Source: Rhynchosporium graminicola (lineage: Eukaryota; Ascomycota; Leotiomycetes; Helotiales; Ploettnerulaceae). From it: a stretch of 64,000 bases of DNA. The first letter of the stretch is position 1. Each line of letters starts with the position of its first letter. The stretch is from contig FJUW01000073.1 in assembly GCA_900074885.1 (NCBI GenBank), positions 115,604 through 179,603 of the forward strand, written 5' to 3'. Below the pieces are notes generated by a model that had not been told where the DNA came from, did no database searches, and saw nothing but the letters and a program-made list of their open reading frames with translations. The position numbers were made by a program, and so were the translations under genes. Below, piece by piece: positions 34,441 through 46,388 of this stretch.

Positions 34441-36024
34441 TAGTATAAACCTTACTCTATAATTATTATGTCAATTATAGTATTATTATTTTATCCTCGC
34501 TAATACTACTATTACTTTCTCTATTGATATATCAATCGTAAGGATTCTATATATATAGCGATAAAATATTAATAATTCAATAGTAAGCTTTATTTTACAC
34601 AAACTATATTTACAATTAAACTACTCGGAATAATCAATTATCTGATAATCGCTTTTTCTAGTATTCTTTATTAGAGTATTCTCGCATAGCCTTTAAGTTA
34701 TCTATTCTTAAATAATATTATTAATAATAAAATCTAGGCTACATGACAAATACTAGCTATAATAGAAATATATTCCTTAGTAGCATAGTTTAAGAATTTT
34801 AGGATATAAAATATACCTTAGAGTATCGACGAGCTATCTCTTCAAGCTCCTCATAAATTTAATATTTATGATATAGATAAATGCTGAGATTACTTAGCTA
34901 TATAATATAATAGTAGATATAGGCGTAGTCGATCAATATATAGAACTCAGTATTAATCTCTAACTATAAGGCTAAGCCTTATAGATGTAGCAGTAGCGGG
35001 ATTATAAATAAGATAGATATAGTAAAAGTAATTAGGAATTAATGTAAAGCTATATCAGTCGAAGTCGTCTCTATTTACTATTAATAGTAATACACGAGCT
35101 TGCTAGTAGATCCTCTATCTCTCTCTATAAAGCGTAGAACTATCAATAGAGATGGCAAGTACACGCACTAGCTAGTCTATGCATTCTCATTAAAAAAAAC
35201 TCTATCGACGATGAATAGAAAGAGAATACTATTAGAGTTATATAGATTTGAGTTATCTACTTAGAGATAATACTTATCTATTGATTCTTCATTTCAAAGC
35301 TTAGGCTTCAAATAATGAAGGTTCGCCTTCGACTAGCGCGAGCTTAGACTTGTTGAAGATTCGAAAGCGACTAGAGGCATATGTGTTTCTTGATGGAAGA
35401 TGATGTGCAAGCTTAGCTTAAAGTAATTCTTACATTTATATTAGCCTCACCCTTTTCTCGAGATAATTATAGATATAAAAAGACAGGAATCTCGGTATAC
35501 AGGGCTCTGTAAGCCCTCAGATCTTGAAGAATACTCGCCAACTGCGCTTTATTTCTCCTTTTGCTGTTGAATTGAGTCGTTCTATCAGCTATCAAAATAA
35601 TTGTGCTTTATTCCCCCGAGCTATAGTAGATAAAAGCTTGTATGATCTATCAAGCTCATGCCCAAATGTTTAAATAGCTACAAAATTCAATTCTGATAGT
35701 CCGCATTTCCATGTCTCCTGGTCATCAAAGTAACAAACAATTTTTCTAAACAATAGAGTGACGTTTTCTACCACCTATCTTTCTAAATAACACAGTGACG
35801 TTTTCTACTATCTATCTAGCCGAATTCAACTCTACTGCAGTTAAATGTGTTCGATAGTCGGCGTTACTTTTGTACGGAATCTCTCTATAGCAAATTTAGA
35901 ACGTCTACTTAATAGGTAATCAAAATCAATATGAAATAATATACTGAAGCGCGACCGCTATATTATCTTCCAGGTAGGAATGCATATTCTGTTGCATAAC
36001 GCCTTCGAATTGTTTCTGAACGCC
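34441..36024. other. AT-rich DNA without recognisable genes
   Basis: About 1.6 kb of AT-rich sequence. A few less decayed patches (near 35300-35560) have no coding potential that I can support. Confidence 0.5.
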
Positions 36025-36105
36025 ACTATTCATGAAATATCCTCAATTCGATAAAGCATATTTATTACAATATTATCTTACTCGATTTTACTTCTATACT
36101 CGAAT

Positions 36106-36230
36106 TATAACGGGGTTAAGGTTAGGCTCACACTAACTACGCTATCTGGACCAAAAGATCATAATATTCAGCGCACGCTAAACACGCCTAATACCGTATA
36201 TATATAACCGACTATTGCGTACCTATTATA
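36106..36230 (-). repeat. Mini-TRIM 3' LTR
   Basis: 125 bp. Contains ATTCAGCGCACGCTAAA (decayed inverted motif). Confidence 0.8.
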
Positions 36231-36520
36231 ATATCTCCCCTCTTAGTAAGCTCGTCCTCGAGCGCTTTTAGGCCGAGGAATTGCCGTGACTCGCCCGGCT
36301 AATATGCTACGTTAAACCCCTAAGGGTTATAACGTAATATACTGAGACGAGAGGTCTCGAAGTCGATACTATTACCCCTTATCAGCCTAACGTAAGCAGT
36401 TTGAATATGTTACTCTAACGCTTTTTCTCGGCTACCTTATGCGCGTCTCGCTTAAGGATTTTGGCCACGTCAGCTATACTCAGAGGTATTCTGCCAGAAG
36501 ACTAGTTGCGCTGAATATTC

Positions 36521-36645
36521 TATAAAGGGGTTAAGGTTAGGCTTATACTAACTACGCTATCTAGACCAAAAGATCACAATATTCAGCGCACGCTGAACAC
36601 GCCTAACACCGTACATGTACAACCTACTATCACGTGCCTATTACA
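36521..36645 (-). repeat. Mini-TRIM 5' LTR
   Basis: 125 bp. Retains the inverted motif TTCAGCGCACGCTGAA and the CACGTG box near its minus-strand start. Confidence 0.8.
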
Positions 36646-36816
36646 ATAATACTCGTACTATCGTTATTTATACTCTCACTATCGATTGATAATATCAGCT
36701 GCTAAAGTCCCTTTGAAAACGCTCACTTCTACGATCTCTAATAGTATAAGGACGGTGCAAGTCGGCTATATGAATAAAACGAACTAATAGAAGGGATATT
36801 TCATGAATAGTAGCCC

Positions 36817-37191
36817 TGTTGAGTATAGGTAGTGCTAGCAGTACAGTACAGATTATGGTACGGAGTAGCGTATTCAACGTCCTGAAGGTACCGGAAGTAC
36901 CGGAGTTGAATAGCGTACTCAACTAATTTGCTAGTACCGGAAGTACCGGAAGTACAGTCGATAGTACATAAGGTACGTACTTGGATTACCGGAAGTACCG
37001 AAAGTACCGGAAGTACCGTCGATAGTACGTAAGGTACGTACTTGGATTACCGGAAGTACCGAAAGTACCGGAAGTACCGTCGATAGTACGTAAGGTACGT
37101 ACTTTGATTACTTGGATTACTGTATAGATACCTATATATATAGCTACTTCCTTCTATAGAAATTGAACCTCTATCGAATTCAAATATAACA
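36817..37191 (+). repeat. Copia 5' LTR with expanded 61-bp minisatellite
   Basis: It is 122 bp longer than the 3' LTR, exactly two extra 61-bp units built from GGAAGTACC and GATAGTACGTAAGGTACGTA (about 36935-37113). Confidence 0.88.
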
Positions 37192-37433
37192 GGTTCTGAG
37201 CCCCGCAGCGTTATTTTACCTGCATAAGACTATTGAAATTGAATTCTTTTAAGAACTATCAAAAGTTACTTTCAGTACCTTTTCTACTACTTCTTTACTA
37301 ATAAGTATATTACTATACTATACGGAAGTATAAGTGATTACAGAGGAGAGAAGCCGAGAGTGGTAAGGCTAATAGGCTCTAATTATAGAGTCTAGTCACT
37401 ATAAGTCAGGTTATCACTATAGAGTAAGGAGCT

Positions 37434-40080
37434 CTAGAGAGTAGTAATAGAGAGGCCTGAGTAGAGTAGTATTAAGGTATACTCTACCCTAGGCCGTATA
37501 GGGTATCCCCCTGGTGGATATAGTAACCCTAGGATGGGTTTTGGAGGTATTTCTAGTAGTCTTTTAGAATAGGTTAATATCTTAGGACTAGGCGAGAATA
37601 CTAAGGAAACCCCTAAGAAGAAGAGTAGCAAAGGGAAAGACTCCAAAGTGCTAGAGGTAGTAGATCCTTCAAGGTCTACTAGGAAGAACGCTAAAGCGTG
37701 TACTATAATACTTAGTACATGTTCTCAACAAGTATTAATCTTGATAGCAGAATTACCTACTGCTAAAGGTCAATAGGAGGCTTTATAGCAGATATACGCA
37801 CTAGTATCGGCTATGAACCTAGCCTCTAAACTAAGGGAGTTCTCAAGCTTTAAAACTACCTTAGGGAGTGACTATAATATCATTTCTATTGCTAGTAAAT
37901 TGACTAGCTTACAGGGAGAGATTAGAGAGATCTCTATACGAGAGATACCCTCTAATATACTTAAAATAACTATACTATTTAAAGCACTAGGGTATATAAC
38001 TCAGAATTCCACGGCCCTCTAGTATCACTAGAATTAGGAGGATATTTAACCTAGGAAGCAATTATCGGCCGGTATACAGAGATAGAGAGGTCTCTACTAA
38101 AGTCTATTATTCAGAAGACTAAAGAGTAAGCTATAAAAGCAACTGACGCAAAAGCCAAGATCAAGTGCTATAATTGCAGCAAAATAGGTCACTACTCAAG
38201 AGAGTGTACTAAGCTAAAGAAAGAGGGTAAGAAAGGTAATACCGACCCTTCTACTAGTCCTTTACCGATAGCTAGAGAGAAGCCGAAGAGTGAGGTAGCT
38301 AATTAAGCTCTAGATAATTGCTAGATAGCAGTAGGAGCGAAAGTACCTACTAATTAGATAGTAGACTCTAGGTATTCCCGATATATGACGTTTGATCGGA
38401 GTGTTTTTAGTACTTATAAACCTCTGAATCATATAGTTAAGATAAGTACTGCAAACAGCAGTATACTAGAAGGAATCGCTAAAGGCGTTATATCCCTGGA
38501 TATCCTAGTATATGGAGAAAGGCGTATAGTTAAGATTACCGGAGTACTTCATATACTAGATCTTTCTGGAAACCTAATTTCAGTACTCTAGCTCTAAGAT
38601 AGGGGTATATCGATACGCACAGAGGAAGCACCTAATACAGGGCTACTTCTTACTCTCTAGGAGAGAGTAATTAGAGTAGCTTAAAGAATTAGAAGAGCCT
38701 ACTTCTTAAATATAGTAGAAATAGCTTATGTTACTAGTATAGAAGATATAGGGAAGTAAGCAACCCTCCTGCACCGACGACTTAGTCACTTATCTTATAG
38801 TACTATAAAAGGAGTCGATAAAGTGACTTCTAGATTAGATATACCGGTACAGAAACTCCAAGATCACTATACCGAGTGCGCTATAGTAAAGGCTATACGA
38901 ATTATTAATAGAACTCGTCCAGAAAGAACCGATAGAATCCTTAGAAGGGTTCATATCGACTAGTAGGGACCAATTAGTACTCCTAGCCTTAAGGGAGATA
39001 CTATAATGCTTATAATAACTAATAAAGCGACTCGACGTATTTGGACGCTATTTAGGCACCGGAGAGATATCGATGAAATTCTGACTAAATAGAAGTTAGA
39101 AGTAGAAGCAGAGAGTACTAAGAAACTACTCTCTATTAAGCTAGATAATACTCCTGAATTCCGGGCATTAAGAGCTATATAGGAGATCAAAGACCTTAGA
39201 GAGGTACAGGTGATTCTTAGTATAAGAGTCACTAGGGACAGAAAGAAGCGTATACTATAGTTAGACCAGGAGGTCTATATAAACAGTATACTAGAAAGGT
39301 TCCGACTTCAGGAAGCGAGTGCAGTTAATATACCTGATTCTGATCGGAACGCCTATACGGCTTCAGAACTAGGAGAGGAGTTAACTGATTAATCAGAGTA
39401 CTAGAGTGCTATTAGTACTACTATATAGTTAGCACGTAGTACGAGATTTGATATATCGTACTCTATTAGGTAATTATCAAGATTTTACAGCAATCCGGCG
39501 ATACGGCACCGGAATTCATAGACCTGTACTATAAGGTATATTAAGGGTACTAAGAATTAGAAGCTCAAATTAGGGGGTGAATCTGACTCCCCGGGAGTCG
39601 AATTATAAGGTTTCTGCGATACCGACTACGCCGGAGACCTAGAAGATCGATTGTTGACTTCAGGGTATATATTTACCTTGAATAATAGACTAGTTATATA
39701 GTCCAGTACTAAGCAAAGGTCTATAGCACTCTCTACTAGCTAATCAGAGTATATAGCAGCTACAGAAGCTTGCAAAGTAGGAATATGGATCAGAGGACTT
39801 CTAATCGAATTAGGGTATACGCAATACCTGTCTATAGGTCTATTAGTACCTATTTATAGCGATAATACAGCTTATATTACGCTTGCAAAGGACCCTGTAG
39901 CTCATGCAAAGTCGAAGCATATTAAGGTCAGGTACTACTATATCAAGTAACTAGTAAATTAGGGTATGATCAGTATTGAATATCTGAATACTACGGAGAT
40001 AATAGCTGATATACTAATAAAACCTCTACCGAATATAGCCTTTAAGAGGTATATTCGTGACTTCCTAGGGAAGTAGTAGC
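37434..40080 (+). pseudogene. Copia gag-pol, internally deleted
   Basis: Plus-strand reading with occasional TAG/TAA. Gag includes a CCHC zinc knuckle at about 38161-38214 (CYNCSKIGHYSREC). The protease region around 38350-38590 has IVDSRYSRYMTFDRSVF and ISTANSS. GAG-pre-integrase HRRLSHLSY lies near 38776 and the integrase core near 38940-39180 (VHID, KLDNTPEFRALRAIQ). The frame then jumps to EIKDLREVQVILSIRVTRD, which belongs near the end of reverse transcriptase. RNase H at 39610-39980 includes GFCDTDYAGD, SEYIAATEA and HIKVRYYYI. Ends at 40077. Confidence 0.85.
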
Positions 40081-40132
40081 TAGGGCCACAGGCAGTGGTT
40101 TTGTAGAGTTCTATAGTATGAAGTAAGGGGGC

Positions 40133-40385
40133 TGTTGAGTATAGGTAGTGCTAGCAGTACAGTACAGATTATAGTACGGAGTAGCGTATTCAACGTCCTG
40201 AAGGTACCGGAAGTACCGGAGTTGAATAGCGTACTCAACTAATTTGCTAGTACCGGTAGTACCGGAAGTACCGTCGATAGTACGTAAGGTACGTACTTTG
40301 ATTACTTGGATTACTGTACAGATACCTATATATATAGCTACTTCCTTCCATAGAAATTGAACCTCCATCGAATTCAAATACAACA
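40133..40385 (+). repeat. Copia 3' LTR
   Basis: 253 bp with one minisatellite unit. Follows GTAAGGGGGC, the polypurine tract. Confidence 0.9.
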
Positions 40386-40390
40386 AGCCC

Positions 40391-40575
40391 TTATACTATT
40401 AGAGATCGTAGAAGTGAGCTTTATTGAAAGGACCTTAGCGGCTGATATTATGAATCGATAGTAAGAGTATAAATAATAATAGTATAGGTATTCAAGTACA
40501 GGAGTAAAATCGAGCAAGATAATATTATAACGAATATGCTTTATCGAAGTGAGGTGATAAATGAATTATCGATTG
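40391..40575. repeat. Second MITE copy, inverted and truncated
   Basis: Reverse complement of the MITE at 36025-36811 from its TTATACTATTAGAGATCG segment to near the terminal repeat (decayed to GATAAATGAAT). The Copia target duplication lies exactly at the junction between the two MITE copies. Confidence 0.7.
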
Positions 40576-41272
40576 ATGGATTGATGGATTAATTGCTTCA
40601 ATGATTGACTGCTTCGGAAGACGACTAACTTTCGTCGTTCCCTCTCTTTTCATATATATTTGCATGCTTATACTATAAGTATGGTAATACTGCCGCTCAA
40701 AATTAAGAACTAAAGTGCCATCTATGCTTTAGCCGGATCATGATACTGGCCAACTGGCCATCCATCACCAACAATAAGATATCCGAGCGATAAGTAAGCC
40801 ATTGGATTGGTAAGTATAAGCAGGCTTCACGGAACGCTGAGCTCGAAACTCTCCGTTTACAAGATTTCGCTTGCTGCTGCTGCTGCTGCTGGCTCGGCCT
40901 GCCGAGTTGAGTTGTCTGCACAGACGCGCGGCTGACTGAGCGGCCTACTTGCTTTTGTATTTATATCTCAACGAGATCTAACGAGAGCCTGCTGTGAGAT
41001 TCTTTGTGGTTCTTGTTATACTGCAGGACTGCTATACTGCTTTTTTATGATGGAGAGAACAGCATGTTGAAGCTCGTTCTTTAACACTATCTAACATATG
41101 CTAAGCGAGCCAAGTGATCAAGTGGGTCTGCAATAACGGTACGGGCGCAGCGCTTCCAGCGCTTGCAAGCGTCCCGGGCCGCCGGGCCCAACGAAGCCCC
41201 GAACCCAACCAAATGTCACTCTAGTCAACCTCGGGGCAGGAAAATCTATCCCATTTGATACTGATAATCGAT
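40576..41272. other. Intergenic DNA and promoter region of the kinase gene
   Basis: Composition becomes balanced here. It holds a short CTG trinucleotide run (about 40871-40890) and a GC-rich patch at 41130-41200. A minus-strand frame (40921-40703) reads a short poly-Gln tract from the CTG run but shows no family feature. Confidence 0.5.
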
Positions 41273-42656
41273 ATGCCGTTCCTTGCACATCTCCCGTGGG
41301 TAGCGAAAGGGGCACTTCGTAAGCACACTTTGCCTAAGCGCCGAGCGATCTCATGTATATCACTATTACCATCACCCTTGCGCACGACGCCGCATCATCC
41401 CGATGCTCAATATCTGCTACGACAGATGCAAAAACAACAAATCGCTCGGCAACCTTCACAAAGATCTATCTCGTCGACTTCGTCTGAAGTTTTACCAATG
41501 GCCGACGAGCCTCTAGCGCCAGGGGCAACTATACAAGGCTACTCAGGACGGATTTACACTATTGGAGAGTCAATTGTGGAACGACGCGATCCTTTGTTGT
41601 GCGTGTATCGAGCAAGGTAATTTACCCCATGCATCTCCTCCAAAAATTGTGTAATATGCCTATATTGATGGGGGTATAGCGTCGAGGGCAAGAAGTTCAT
41701 CTTGAAAAACATGATTCCAGGTGAATACGAGTACCAAAAAGATTTACAAGAGTCCGTCTCTTACTGTCCTCATCTACGCACTATAGTCGATGGTGTCCCG
41801 GGCCCAGATCTATTTATATACCCATTCTTGGAAACGAATCTTCTTCAATTCAGCCAGAACAAACTTCTCGACACAACGCGTAAATTCATACTGAAAAATG
41901 CTCTTGTTGGACTCGCTACACTCCACGAGAAGAACATCATCCACGGTGGTAGATTGACATACCCCTCCCTCTTCTTTTCTCGAACTCTTAGGAAGAAGGG
42001 CATGAAGATCTCCGCTAATCAGAAGCAATAGATATCAAGCCAGACAACATTCTACTGGACTATGAAGTCAAAGACACCGCCTTTCATGTCAAGCGAGTTC
42101 AGATAGCAGATCTAGAAGATTCAGTGATTCTCCCTGACGGTAAACATTTGGAAAACACGATGTGTGGAAATCAACTGTGGAGAAGCCCTGAATCCTGGGC
42201 ACGAGCTGCTCAAGGCATATCGTCCGACATCTTCTCATTTGGAATCGTGGTGAGTAGAACATAGGATGCTCTTTCCGATTCACTTAGATAAGCTAACCCT
42301 ATGTTCAGTCCATCTACGTAATGCTAAACGACATGGTTCTTCGAGCTAGTAAAGATGAGTTAGCAGCAAACGATGCATGGCGATGGGTGCTCGGCAGACA
42401 GATCTCTTTCTTTGCAAAAGAAGAGGAATTCAAGGGTTTGCTTAAATGGATCGGCGAAGAGAACCCTTTCTATGAACGTCTTATTACTCTTGCTGATAGT
42501 TTTGACTATTCGGCGAGTCCCCGAAAGCCGTTCGAGTATTGGGAATTCGTCGATGCTTCATTCCGTGATTTGATCGGTAAGATGACAGCTCTGGACCCGG
42601 CAAAGAGGATCACAGCCAAGAATGCGTTAATGCACCCATGGTTTAGTGCTAATTGA
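41273..42656 (+). CDS. Divergent protein kinase domain protein
   Basis: Four exons: 41273-41616, 41680-41948, 42032-42249, 42309-42656, with introns of 63, 83 and 59 nt and GT...AG ends; 392 residues. The ATG at 41273 is the first Met of the frame. Residues 1-40 are Arg-rich and could be a mitochondrial-type presequence (inference). The kinase fold starts near 90 with a degenerate glycine loop. FILKNMI gives the ATP Lys (K124). The catalytic loop is HGDIKPDN (203-210; Gly for the usual Arg of HRD). The metal-binding triplet is DLE (231-233) in place of DFG. WRSPES is the APE-like segment, SDIFSFGIV helix F, and LDPAKRITAKNALMHPWF the standard C-terminal lobe. It resembles the orphan kinases expanded in filamentous ascomycetes. 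All key catalytic residues (K, D, N, D) are present, so it could be active. Substrate unknown. Confidence 0.9.
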
Positions 42657-45600
42657 GGGAGCCTTGGTGTGCAGCTTTCATTTTATGTTTATTTTCTAGC
42701 GAGTTGTTAGAAAGAGTTGTGATGACCGGCCCTAGTTATCGATACTAAAAATAAATTTGAGAGATGAAAGAGTTTTTCGATCAGTGCGTGTCTTTCTTTG
42801 CTCGGGAATTATTGATCTCTATCAGCGTTTCGTAGACGTGTACCGGAATCGATCGAAGGTTCATTGGGCCGTAAGCCACACCTGTACAGATGATGGCATA
42901 AAACTACCTACGCCTCGTCATAAGAAAGATACTGTAGCTCGCTATTGTACTATTCGCCAAGGTTGCCGCCCCTGAAAGTCCTCTGAGCATGATCAGCCCG
43001 CAGAACAGAAGGAGCGGAAGAAGAGGACGAAAGAGAAAAGAAAGAAAGAGAAGGGTTGAGGAGAGTAAGGAGAGAGAGCTAAGTAGATGAAAGTAGGGCT
43101 ATAGGGTAAAAATCAATTTTTGCCTCGCCATACAGGAAATGCTCAACTGTGGCTTTTTATCGGCATATTCGCTACCGTTACTATCCACCAAAGTATTAGG
43201 AAAATAAATAGTCTTTACGAAGATGCTGCTTCTGGGCGGACTACTTGCAGATAGTCGAAACGATATCAAAAAAAAGTAGCGAAGGCCAGGCTAAAAGTTT
43301 AGGATATGAATATTTAATAAAGTATGTTCGCGCTACTACTTATGTTAACGCACCTATGCGCAGGGCTAAGGAAGACCTTTTTCGGCATCTGCTAAGTAGT
43401 GATATATTTTGAAACTCGAGAAAGTGCTATGAGCTGCGATGTTAGATACTGAAGACCCTTCGTAGAATTATCAAGACGAAAGCGCAGCTAGTTCTAGGCT
43501 TTAGTATGTTTTTCTTTTACTTTATTTAAATTTTCTTATTAAAAATATAAGGGTAGGCGTAAAGAAATATACATTAGTCTTTGTATGATATCTTACACAG
43601 ATATATAAGAATAAGATATAGTATAACGCGCTTTCAAAATGATAGTCTGCCTTTTTGTTTTGATCGGATTCCATTTATCTCGTCTCGTATTTGATTATGA
43701 ATAATATAACAGGCCTTCGAATCAGAGAATTCCTCGCCAGCTGCATCCCTTAGCTAACGTGATATATAAAGTGAGTATGTTAGAAGTTTTAGTCAACCGC
43801 TCGAAGGAGTTAAATAATATCAGTTTCAGACACGAAGTCATAATCTAATCTACTAGATACTAGTATAAGTATTTTCGACTAGAAATAAAGCATTAAATTA
43901 TCCGATCTCTTGTCCTAAGGTTGTCGTTTCTCATAGTCCAACCTCTTCAGATTAACAAGTCGTTATGATACGAGGACTTAGCAACAGCTAATAATATCCC
44001 GGATTCGACTTTCGCGGATTAGACGGGAATATATTAGTACAACATATCTGTTAGAGAACTCGTAGTACTATCCATCGATAATACCTCGGTGAAATAGTAG
44101 TAGATATTACTATTTTGTGAATAAATATAATCAATAAATGAAAGATATCTGTCTATATCTTTAGGCTACCGTCTTTTAGCCTTTAATCGAATTTTATATT
44201 ATTATACCTAGAGAGAAAGCTCTATTAGCAGTGCTTATAAACCATAGCACGACTTTTGTGAATCTATCCTTGATTACTATAAGGACTTCTTCTAGCCTTT
44301 CTTCCCAGGTATAATTGGGGCTCTCGTGGTCTTAGTACTTAATGTTATTCTTCAGGAGACATAGCAGTGACGCTAGGTTGTCATCACCGCATAATTCACA
44401 AACTACAAGCTCTCGCACTATTTCCTGTTCACTCGTACAACAGATAATACAATGGCATAATCTTATAGCTCGCTTCGAAAGCCATACTTTTTGTAGGATT
44501 TTGAGAAGAAATTACCTGCGGGATATAATTCCTCATCTTAATAATACATTTATCGAGCCACGGCCTAACAGAAGGAAAGGATCGCTTATAAGCAGTTGCC
44601 GTTCGTCGAAGGCTTGAGATTTACGAACAGTGCGATTTGGTGATCTGCAGAACAGAGCATGTAACGTAGGCTCTCTAGCTAAAGTATTATTGTCGTCATA
44701 GATCTATTTCTTCTCTTTTTCTGCACTAGTTGAAGAGCTACTCTCGCCTTTAACTCTCTATTACCTCTTCCTTGGCCTTCCTTAGGAGGGCCAAATTTTT
44801 ATCCTGAGGTACCATGTGACTTTCTTCTAGAGCTTCGCATCATAAACCTGGAGAATTCGAAGCTACATCCATGACCAATGCCACTTCTAAAGACTAATGT
44901 TAGGATATCGATACTCATATAAGCTAGTAGAGAAGATTAAATCAAGCCCTCCTCAAACATATCATATAATAATATAAAGCTTAGTCGGGTTTCTCACTTT
45001 ATTAGAGAGACTTATCTTTATCTAGAATCAAATCTATCTTCGAGAAGATGTACTTTATCATATACTTAAGAGAAAGATGAAAGATAACCTCGTTATCTAG
45101 GGCATATGATTATCGAGTTTTTATCCTTATTTTGTATGTAATATATAATAGTATACATTAATATTTATGCGTAATTCTTTTTATGAAGAATGTCAATATT
45201 AGCGAACTAAAAGAATGTAAAACAAGCAATTGATCCGCCGGGTATAGAGTATATAGAAAATCTGACTACATGAGCGAAGACTAAGTGTAAAATATACACA
45301 CGTCGTACTATTTCTCAGTCTCAAAATTGTCGTATAAGCGGAAAAAAGATTGAAGAGAGGAGAATCTTACTTATAAGAATATTTATGCTCCCCAGGCGGC
45401 TTCCCTAAAGTCGATATGATTCCCTGCCTAGATATACTTGTTTAAACTCTGCAGAATGTATAACACTTTGAATGGCTTCGATTTCCCCGCCAATCGTGAC
45501 AGCAAGATCGATATAAGATCTTTGCGATCGTCAAAAATAAATTTTAAATAAATATGAAACTAGGTCATTATCCTGGAGTGCGGGGACAAGAATAATACTT

Positions 45601-46388
45601 CGTAGGCAAGGCAATAAATATAAGCTCACCTGATTCAAGCGATTGAGGATAATGACGAGGGACGGAGATTGTAATACAGAAAGAGATCCTAAGGAAATTT
45701 TCATAAGGAAGGATAGTAGAGATATTATATTTACTTTCACTCAGGTATTCTGTCTAATAAAAGACAAGTATTAGTGCCTATCTATATTGTTCAACCAGCG
45801 CATTCCGAGATATCACGGCTTGCCATACCAAATGCCTACTAGTTAGAGCTTGGCCAAGGTGTCAGGCGAGGAGATTCCTTTCAAAGGTACGAATCGCATC
45901 GTTCAATGTGTTTCGTACCAAGGGCCGGATTCCAGGTCTCCAAAGCAATTGCTGGGCACCTTCGAGCAGTCCACTTCCGTAGCTCTTGCTGTCTTCTCGT
46001 CCACGTACCGCAGCTGCCCTAAAGCTTTCTAAGAACACAGCCCGGCACCACCGGATGAATCGTCATTAGCAATCTGCTGGCCCCTGGAATGAATATAGAA
46101 GGGAGCTCAAACTATCTGGTCTTGAAAGTGTAACGGAAAATTGAACAGCTGCCGCTCAAAACATATCAGTATCTTCACTCACAGCTTCTCGGCCTCAGAA
46201 AACTGGCTTGTATTGTCATGGTGATGGACAATGAAGAATGACATGCGGTTCAAAAAAGGGAGGGTTTGGCGCTATCGATTTATCTTGGATTATTATCAAA
46301 CATTAATGATCGGCCTTAGACTCGCCGACCCTTCCATCCTCCTACTCTACCAACGGATCTGCTCCTCCAACGATCGACTTCCCTCCAT
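42657..46388. other. Long intergenic stretch, no supported gene
   Basis: About 3.7 kb of AT-leaning DNA. Short frames at 42757-42975, 44342-44617 and 45850-46032 lack motifs or convincing composition. On the minus strand, about 46030-45850 reads DCSKVPSNCFGDLESGPWYE, which looks protein-like but has no start, no continuation and a stop; it may be a gene scrap. No tRNA or repeat was recognised. Confidence 0.45.

Larger units (their letters stand above)
36106..36645 (-). mobile_element. Mini-TRIM: 540-bp LTR retroelement
   Basis: Direct 125-bp LTRs (36106-36230 and 36521-36645) flank only 290 bp of interior. In minus orientation the LTR starts TGTAATAGGCACGTGATAG and ends near CCTTAACCCCGTTATA. 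A purine tract (AGAGGGGAGA, complement of about 36232-36242) and a conserved CTCGAGGACGAGCTT lie just before the 3' LTR. Solo LTRs of the same family occur at 13919 and 22646. It has no coding capacity and is inserted in a MITE. Confidence 0.82.
36025..36811. mobile_element. MITE with 18-bp terminal inverted repeats, interrupted by a mini-TRIM
   Basis: ACTATTCATGAAATATCC at 36025-36042 and its reverse complement ending at 36811 bound the element. Without the TRIM at 36106-36645 it would be about 247 bp. Most of it is repeated in inverted orientation at 40391-40575. No transposase is encoded. Confidence 0.75.
36817..40385 (+). mobile_element. Copia LTR retrotransposon with target duplication, internally deleted
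   Basis: LTRs 36817-37191 (375 bp) and 40133-40385 (253 bp) begin TGTTGAGTATAGG and end CAACA or TAACA. AGCCC occurs at 36812-36816 and 40386-40390, a perfect 5-bp target duplication. The interior runs gag, protease, partial integrase, then directly the reverse-transcriptase tail and RNase H: about 1.6 kb present in the related copy at 54905-59446 are missing. Far fewer stop-type changes than in the Gypsy relics, but stops are present, so it is not active by itself. Confidence 0.93.

Noticed and set aside
40703..40921. Poly-Gln minus-strand frame
   Set aside because: Created by a short CTG run in intergenic DNA; no further support.
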